A DNA stretch of 64,000 bases from Bdellovibrio svalbardensis (lineage in GTDB: Bacteria; Bdellovibrionota; Bdellovibrionia; Bdellovibrionales; Bdellovibrionaceae). The notes under the pieces were generated by a model. It worked only from the letters and a program-made list of their open reading frames with translations. It made no database searches and had not been told where the DNA came from. Positions within the stretch are counted from its first letter, which is position 1. Each line of letters starts with the position of its first letter. The DNA lies in assembly GCF_029531655.1 (NCBI RefSeq), contig NZ_JANRMI010000001.1, positions 558,001 to 622,000 on the forward strand, read 5' to 3'. Both the position numbers and the translations under genes were made by a program. Of this stretch, positions 59,797 through 64,000 are shown piece after piece.

Positions 59797-60417
59797 TTTG
59801 CAGACCCACTTCTGAACACCGGCAGAGACCATGAATTGTCCGTTGGCGCAGGCGTATTGGGGAAGTTGGCACTGTCCGGTCCCATCTAGATAAAGACCAT
59901 CTTGTCGGAGACAGCGATCCTTGCTGGAAAGTTCTGCGTAGCAGGATTGTGTTGTACCCGCTGAGTTGACTTCCAAAAAAAGTGGGCCGACGAAGTAGTT
60001 CTTATTGTCACTGAGATCTTTCATTTGAAGTTCCCCGTAGAGCAAGTGACGACCATTTTTCAGAGTCGTCACTTTCATTAGATCGCGAATTAGGACGGAT
60101 TTATTTTTTGCTAATGCGCCGACATAAGACTCTGAAAGTTTAAATGACGCCGAATTTGGTAAAGAAGAGGGATTGAGCAAGGGAGCATTTTGAAAAGAAG
60201 AAAGGCAGGACGGGCTTACTGAAAGCAGATCCCGGAGACTGACAACGGCTGTTTGAGTCTCCGAAAGTTGCTCTAAGGCCACTTTTTTTTGGGCGATCAC
60301 CGAGGAGGTGACCAACCAAGCGGAAACAACGATAGCGAGAATTCCGGCAGCAACGAGGCCTTCGAGTGTCGAAAAGCCTTGTTGATTTTTTCTTCTCTGA
60401 ATGAAATAAAAGGCCAT
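59794..60417 (-). CDS. Pseudopilin-like protein with type IV prepilin leader
   Basis: A 207-residue protein with a prepilin leader: basic MAFYFIQRRKNQQG, cleavage before Phe, and then FSTLEGLVAAGILAIVVSAWLV, with the conserved Glu at position +5. The globular part has several Cys near the end (CYAELSSKDRC; CQLPQYACANGQF; WVCK), likely paired outside the cell. It probably serves as a minor pilin or type II secretion-like pseudopilin. It lies directly after a second prepilin-like gene, with adjacent stop and start. Confidence 0.85.
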   Translation of the reverse strand: MAFYFIQRRKNQQGFSTLEGLVAAGILAIVVSAWLVTSSVIAQKKVALEQLSETQTAVVSLRDLLSVSPSCLSSFQNAPLLNPSSLPNSASFKLSESYVGALAKNKSVLIRDLMKVTTLKNGRHLLYGELQMKDLSDNKNYFVGPLFLEVNSAGTTQSCYAELSSKDRCLRQDGLYLDGTGQCQLPQYACANGQFMVSAGVQKWVCK

Positions 60418-61392
60418 CTATTTTCCAGCCTTTTTGATAGCGGCTTCGGTGCTGTTGGCGATCTCTCTGCGAATCGACTCAATACTGTTCCCAGGATCAT
60501 ACTGGTTTCCCTTGTTGACTGCATTCCAGTACTCAAAGCCCTCTTTGTCAGGCTCGCGTCCCAAGATATCTCGATAAGCAGTACAGACAGCTGGATTTGT
60601 AGCGCACATATCGTTTTTCGCCACAGTGGGCCCTCCACTTCCAGAGCCCGAGGCGACATATACGGTTTGCGTGACATATTCAACGCGCACCGGAGGCACT
60701 TCACAGTGGCCTGGCTTATTAGGACCTTGGGAAACAAGGATTTGCCCTGTCGGGCATGCTGGGGGCACAGAACATGCGGGGTCACGGGTAGGATTGAAAA
60801 CACCTCCCATCAATCGGCAGCTGCCTTCGACACTGATATCAGAAAAACATGAAGTCATCCGATTGCTTGCATCGACTTCAAACATTAAAGCACCCATGTC
60901 GGTGGCCTTGTTGGTTTTGCCGCCAATAAGTTCGCCTTTTTTTGAAGACTGAATTGAGAGCTGACCTTTAAAGAGTCTATTCGGAGATCCAGGTATGGGT
61001 TCAATTAATGAAATATTATTCAAGTTGAGAGTGACATCGGTCAGACCATACAGGTCTCTGGCAGCGTTTGCATCTTTGCCAATTTCTGTACCATTGATGA
61101 CAACGAAGATTTTAGAACTCCCATCCGTGATGCTATCGACGGGATCTAATTTGATTTTTTGAGAACACACTGCCTTGTCAGATAAGATGCGGCGTGCATC
61201 CTGCTGAAGATTGATTTTTCCGAAGGACGAGGCTACGGATTGCTCCAAATTTTTTGCGACTGAAACTAAAGCCATTGATCCAACACTGACCATCCCGGCT
61301 AAGCCAGCCGCGATCAAGACATTGACTAAAGAAAAACCTTGTTGATTGCGGATGAGACTTCTCAAGGCAACTCCCTTCCAAAGTGTACTCAT
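60418..61392 (-). CDS. Pseudopilin-like protein lacking Glu+5, with DUF4214-like tail
   Basis: A 324-residue protein with prepilin-type sequence RNQQG before FSLVNVLIAAGLAGMVSVGSMAL. The residue at +5 is Asn, not Glu, a trait of tip subunits such as GspK. A Cys-rich middle follows (CPTGQILVSQG), then a C-terminal segment YRDILGREPDKEGFEYWNAV that resembles DUF4214, a domain found in secreted and surface-layer proteins. ATG 61392 has no ribosome site; TTG 61365, five bases after AAGGGAG, would give a typical 10-residue leader and may be the true start. It pairs with the pseudopilin gene downstream. Confidence 0.78.
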   Translation of the reverse strand: MSTLWKGVALRSLIRNQQGFSLVNVLIAAGLAGMVSVGSMALVSVAKNLEQSVASSFGKINLQQDARRILSDKAVCSQKIKLDPVDSITDGSSKIFVVINGTEIGKDANAARDLYGLTDVTLNLNNISLIEPIPGSPNRLFKGQLSIQSSKKGELIGGKTNKATDMGALMFEVDASNRMTSCFSDISVEGSCRLMGGVFNPTRDPACSVPPACPTGQILVSQGPNKPGHCEVPPVRVEYVTQTVYVASGSGSGGPTVAKNDMCATNPAVCTAYRDILGREPDKEGFEYWNAVNKGNQYDPGNSIESIRREIANSTEAAIKKAGK

Positions 61393-61638
61393 CTCTTATC
61401 GGCTTGAAGTGGTCCTATAAATAGAGAATGAAAAAACTTTGACAACTAGGGCGCTCCCGAAAATTGAGCGAGCACTAAGCAAGGCACAGCTCAATTTCGA
61501 GAGTTCTCTCGAGTGTCTAATAAACTTTAGACGGTGTACAAAGTTTCATCGGCGAGAACAAACACATCTGCTTTAGCGCGGTTCATGAATTGCAGCATCT
61601 TTGTTTAAAGAAATCAAAACAAGCCGGGGGGCTGTGTG

Positions 61639-63552
61639 ATGAAGGACGTTAAGGCTGTATTATCAATTTTTTTTATGTTCTCACTATTTTCAGAGAGCAC
61701 TTTTTCGCAAACTAAAAAGAAGATCAGTGGGCGAATCGAAATGACTGTTGCGGATGACTTCAAGAATAGAAGAGCAACGACTCAGTATTTTATTAAAGAA
61801 AAAGCAACCGGTAAAAAAACGGAACTGCGTTTTAAAAAAGGGAAGTTACCTGTATGGCTTGCGCCAGGACAAGAGATTGTCGTGTCGGGCACTGAAGAAA
61901 GCATTGCGCTGAATACAGCACTCAGTGCTGAATCAACAACATTGGTTTCGGAGGCCCCGGCGTTGGTGACTCAAACTTCAGCGATCAAATCCACATTGGT
62001 GCTTATTATCGAGATGGATGGCGGGACCATGCCCACAAGTCGTAGGGATGCGGAGGCCGCATTGTATGGATCGACCAAGTCCGTGCGCGATCTATTTTTG
62101 AAAAACTCTTTTGGCAAAGTCGATCTGGTGGCTGATTCTGATGGTGACGGCAAGAGCGATATCTATGGACCTATTCATCTGACTCAGCAAATGGGAACAA
62201 GCTGCAACTATTCGCAGTGGAGCGATGAAGCCTTGCAGATTGCCAAGCAAACTTATGGAATTAATCCTGACAACTACATGTTCAAAATGTTTATTTTGCC
62301 AGGCAATGTTCCGTGTTTTTGGAATGGATTAGCTCCCGGAATGACGACTTATATTCGCGGGTATGACGGAGCGAATACCACTTTTGTTATGGCCCATGAA
62401 TTAGGCCATGCAATGGGGCTGGGCCATGCGGCGATCGACTCAGACAATGATGGCATTGTTGATTCTGAATACGGCGATCAAAGTTGTATTATGGGCAATG
62501 ATGTTCCAGACCTTCGCTTTGTCGATGGACCCCATGCCTATAAATCAGGATTTTATGCTGATAATCCTGGCCGAGTTGTCGATGTGACCCAAAGTCAAAC
62601 AGTGGAAATCTGGCCCTTAGAGCTTGCTCCATCAAGCGCACCAGGTGCTCAGATTGTTCGCATTCCACGCACGGGCACTAGTGACTATTACTATTTGAGT
62701 TTGCGCAGTTCAGTCAGTTACGCGAAGACCATGCCGACATCCTTTGTTGAGGGTGTGAGTATTCACCGTGCCGGAGCGACGCCATATTATTCCTATCTTA
62801 TTCGTACAGTGGCAGCCGGAGAGGTTTGGGAAGACTTAGGTGGTGGTGTGCGCATCTCTGCGATAAAACGCAATAGTGGTAGCATCGTCGTCTCCATTGA
62901 AGTCAGCGGTCAAGGTTGTATAGTACGCCCTCCGACTTTTGCATTTACCTTCGGCAACAGTTCACTGACATCAGGTTTTGGAACGACTTCGAATGGAATT
63001 GAACTCAGCTTGGTGAATAATGATTCTCTATCTTGCCCCGCGACTCAGTTCTCGCTGGCTTCAATTCTTCCATTAGGTATATCCAGCTCCATGCCTAACT
63101 TCACGACGAAGCTTGCCCCTGGAGCCAAATACAATCTGTCTATGGTAATTAAGTATTCGAATCTTCTTAGTGGAACATATCCACTTCAATTTAAATTGAT
63201 CGACTCTGACGCCCAAGATCCAATTCACTCTGATGTTGCCCTTGCAGCAAATCTGGTTGTTGACCTGGGAGCACCATCAGTTCCTCAAAATCTTGCTGCA
63301 GTGATAGGGCGAAGAGGAGCCGTTAGCTTATCGTGGAGTCCTTCTCAAGATAAAGAAACTCAGGTTATTTACTATAACATTTATGCGGACTCGGGATTTG
63401 GTCCTCAACTGATAGGTCAATCCAACATTCCGAGCTTTAGCACGACTGCGAGTGGATCTGTGATTTATAAAATTCAGGCGATAGATTGGGTGGGAAATCT
63501 ATCAGAGTTTAGCAAGGATCTTGTTGTCACTACATCGACAAGAAGAAAGTAG
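61639..63552 (+). CDS. Secreted metzincin-type metalloprotease with FnIII domain
   Basis: A 637-residue exported protein (signal MKDVKAVLSIFFMFSLFSESTFS). After a ~95-residue pro-region comes a peptidase domain with HELGHAMGLGH at ~253-263, the HExxHxxGxxH zinc motif, and CIMG, a possible Met-turn. DSDGDGKSD and DSDNDGIVDS look like calcium loops. The pattern is close to gametolysin-type (M11) enzymes. Middle domains are beta-rich with a segment like NEW-type linkers, and the last ~95 residues are a fibronectin III domain (PSVPQNLAAVIGRRGAVSLSWSP). The ATG at 61639 follows a G-rich site. It may digest surface or prey proteins. Confidence 0.87.
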   Translation: MKDVKAVLSIFFMFSLFSESTFSQTKKKISGRIEMTVADDFKNRRATTQYFIKEKATGKKTELRFKKGKLPVWLAPGQEIVVSGTEESIALNTALSAESTTLVSEAPALVTQTSAIKSTLVLIIEMDGGTMPTSRRDAEAALYGSTKSVRDLFLKNSFGKVDLVADSDGDGKSDIYGPIHLTQQMGTSCNYSQWSDEALQIAKQTYGINPDNYMFKMFILPGNVPCFWNGLAPGMTTYIRGYDGANTTFVMAHELGHAMGLGHAAIDSDNDGIVDSEYGDQSCIMGNDVPDLRFVDGPHAYKSGFYADNPGRVVDVTQSQTVEIWPLELAPSSAPGAQIVRIPRTGTSDYYYLSLRSSVSYAKTMPTSFVEGVSIHRAGATPYYSYLIRTVAAGEVWEDLGGGVRISAIKRNSGSIVVSIEVSGQGCIVRPPTFAFTFGNSSLTSGFGTTSNGIELSLVNNDSLSCPATQFSLASILPLGISSSMPNFTTKLAPGAKYNLSMVIKYSNLLSGTYPLQFKLIDSDAQDPIHSDVALAANLVVDLGAPSVPQNLAAVIGRRGAVSLSWSPSQDKETQVIYYNIYADSGFGPQLIGQSNIPSFSTTASGSVIYKIQAIDWVGNLSEFSKDLVVTTSTRRK

Positions 63553-63579
63553 TCGTGGATGTTGTTGGTATAAACATTG

Positions 63580-63606
63580 GCCCTCGCTTTATTGAGCGAG
63601 GGCTTT
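63580..63606. terminator. Terminator between the metalloprotease and Fic genes
   Basis: GCCCTCGCT and AGCGAGGGC arms with a 6-base loop, followed by TTT on the plus strand. It overlaps the last codons of the Fic gene. Confidence 0.7.
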
Positions 63607-64000
63607 ATCGAGAACAACTTGATAGCTATGGAAGATACTTCGCAAAGTTTTAAGAATGGCTTGCCCTGGAGTGGCAGAGACACGGCTGCCATCGATAGAA
63701 CCAATAACAGCATCCAGTTTTCGCTCAAAGCTGAGAGGCAGATAACCGCGACTCAGTAACAACCAATCGGCAATCATGACGGAAGTTCTGCCATTCGCAT
63801 CTTCAAAGGGATGGAGGCTTACGAGCCAGTAGCGCGATAAGGCGGCGGCGACCAAGGGGTGAGAGTGCTTATCAAGGGGAAGCATGTTCTCGTAGTAGTA
63901 GCTAAGAAATTTCGGCAATTCTTCAGGAGCACAGGCCTTGTGAGGTCCAATAAATACATCCACGGCTCTGATAGAAGCCTCAGTCTGTTGCCTCATCATA
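63589..64000 (-). CDS. Fic-domain protein, C-terminal part (window edge)
   Basis: The last ~136 residues of a Fic/DOC protein, probably an AMP- or UMP-transferase or a toxin. The signature HPFEDANGRTSVMIADWLLL matches HPFxxGNGR-type motifs, with Ala for the first Gly. Upstream, VDVFIGPHKACAPEELPKFLSYYYENM is the usual pre-motif helix and flap. The frame reaches the window end with two Met at the edge; whole Fic proteins are longer, so the N-terminus is missing. An inhibitory helix cannot be assessed. Confidence 0.82.
   Translation of the reverse strand, partial: MMRQQTEASIRAVDVFIGPHKACAPEELPKFLSYYYENMLPLDKHSHPLVAAALSRYWLVSLHPFEDANGRTSVMIADWLLLSRGYLPLSFERKLDAVIGSIDGSRVSATPGQAILKTLRSIFHSYQVVLDKALAQ

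Overview
The window reads as the chromosome of a Gram-negative predator of the Bdellovibrio type. That placement is an inference, not a search result. It rests on the mix of menaquinone rather than ubiquinone genes, secreted S1 proteases, a PBP4-type carboxypeptidase, a full chemotaxis core, pseudopilins, many lipoproteins and very tight gene packing with ATGA start/stop overlaps. No rRNA, tRNA or CRISPR array was seen. The only mobile element recognised is one REP-associated transposase unit.

Region 1 (1-11.3 kb) carries the route from central metabolism to menaquinone: aroB (cut by the window edge), aroA, a trifunctional aroK-aroD-aroE fusion, aroC and menB on the plus strand; menG/ubiE and DAHP synthase on the minus strand; then menF, menD and menH on the plus strand. 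Two small envelope proteins sit inside. Region 2 (11.2-18 kb) holds two S1-family secreted proteases, a prolyl aminopeptidase, a DUF6624-like protein, adenosine deaminase and an atypical transketolase. This suggests breakdown of protein and nucleoside food.

Region 3 (18-23 kb) is a chemotaxis core: cheW facing away from cheA-cheR-cheB. Region 4 (23-32.4 kb) contains poly(A) polymerase, a hydrolase, an RG-tailed DEAD-box helicase, an ankyrin protein with a PBP4-like D,D-carboxypeptidase, an LrgA/LrgB pair, and a chemoreceptor with a c-type haem motif in its periplasmic domain.

Region 5 (32.4-43.3 kb) is a nearly complete haem pathway. One long minus-strand operon runs hemA, hemC-hemD fusion, hemL, a histidine kinase, a response regulator, hemE, hemN, hemG/Y and hemH, with hemB divergent. 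The two-component pair is translationally coupled into the middle of the operon. The pathway has several unusual enzymes: a short HemA, a HemCD fusion and a ferrochelatase with a Cys cluster.

Region 6 (43.4-50.5 kb) has exported proteins of unknown role, mutY, agmatinase and the REP-transposase unit, which is bounded by perfect 35-bp inverted repeats that each contain a 25-nt palindrome. Region 7 (50.5-58.8 kb) has an NtrC-type regulator and its probable kinase, a HAD phosphatase, an M14 peptidase and glmU-glmS (cell-wall amino sugar supply). Region 8 (58.8-64 kb) has a secreted three-repeat protein, two pseudopilin-like genes, a metzincin-type protease and the end of a Fic-domain gene.
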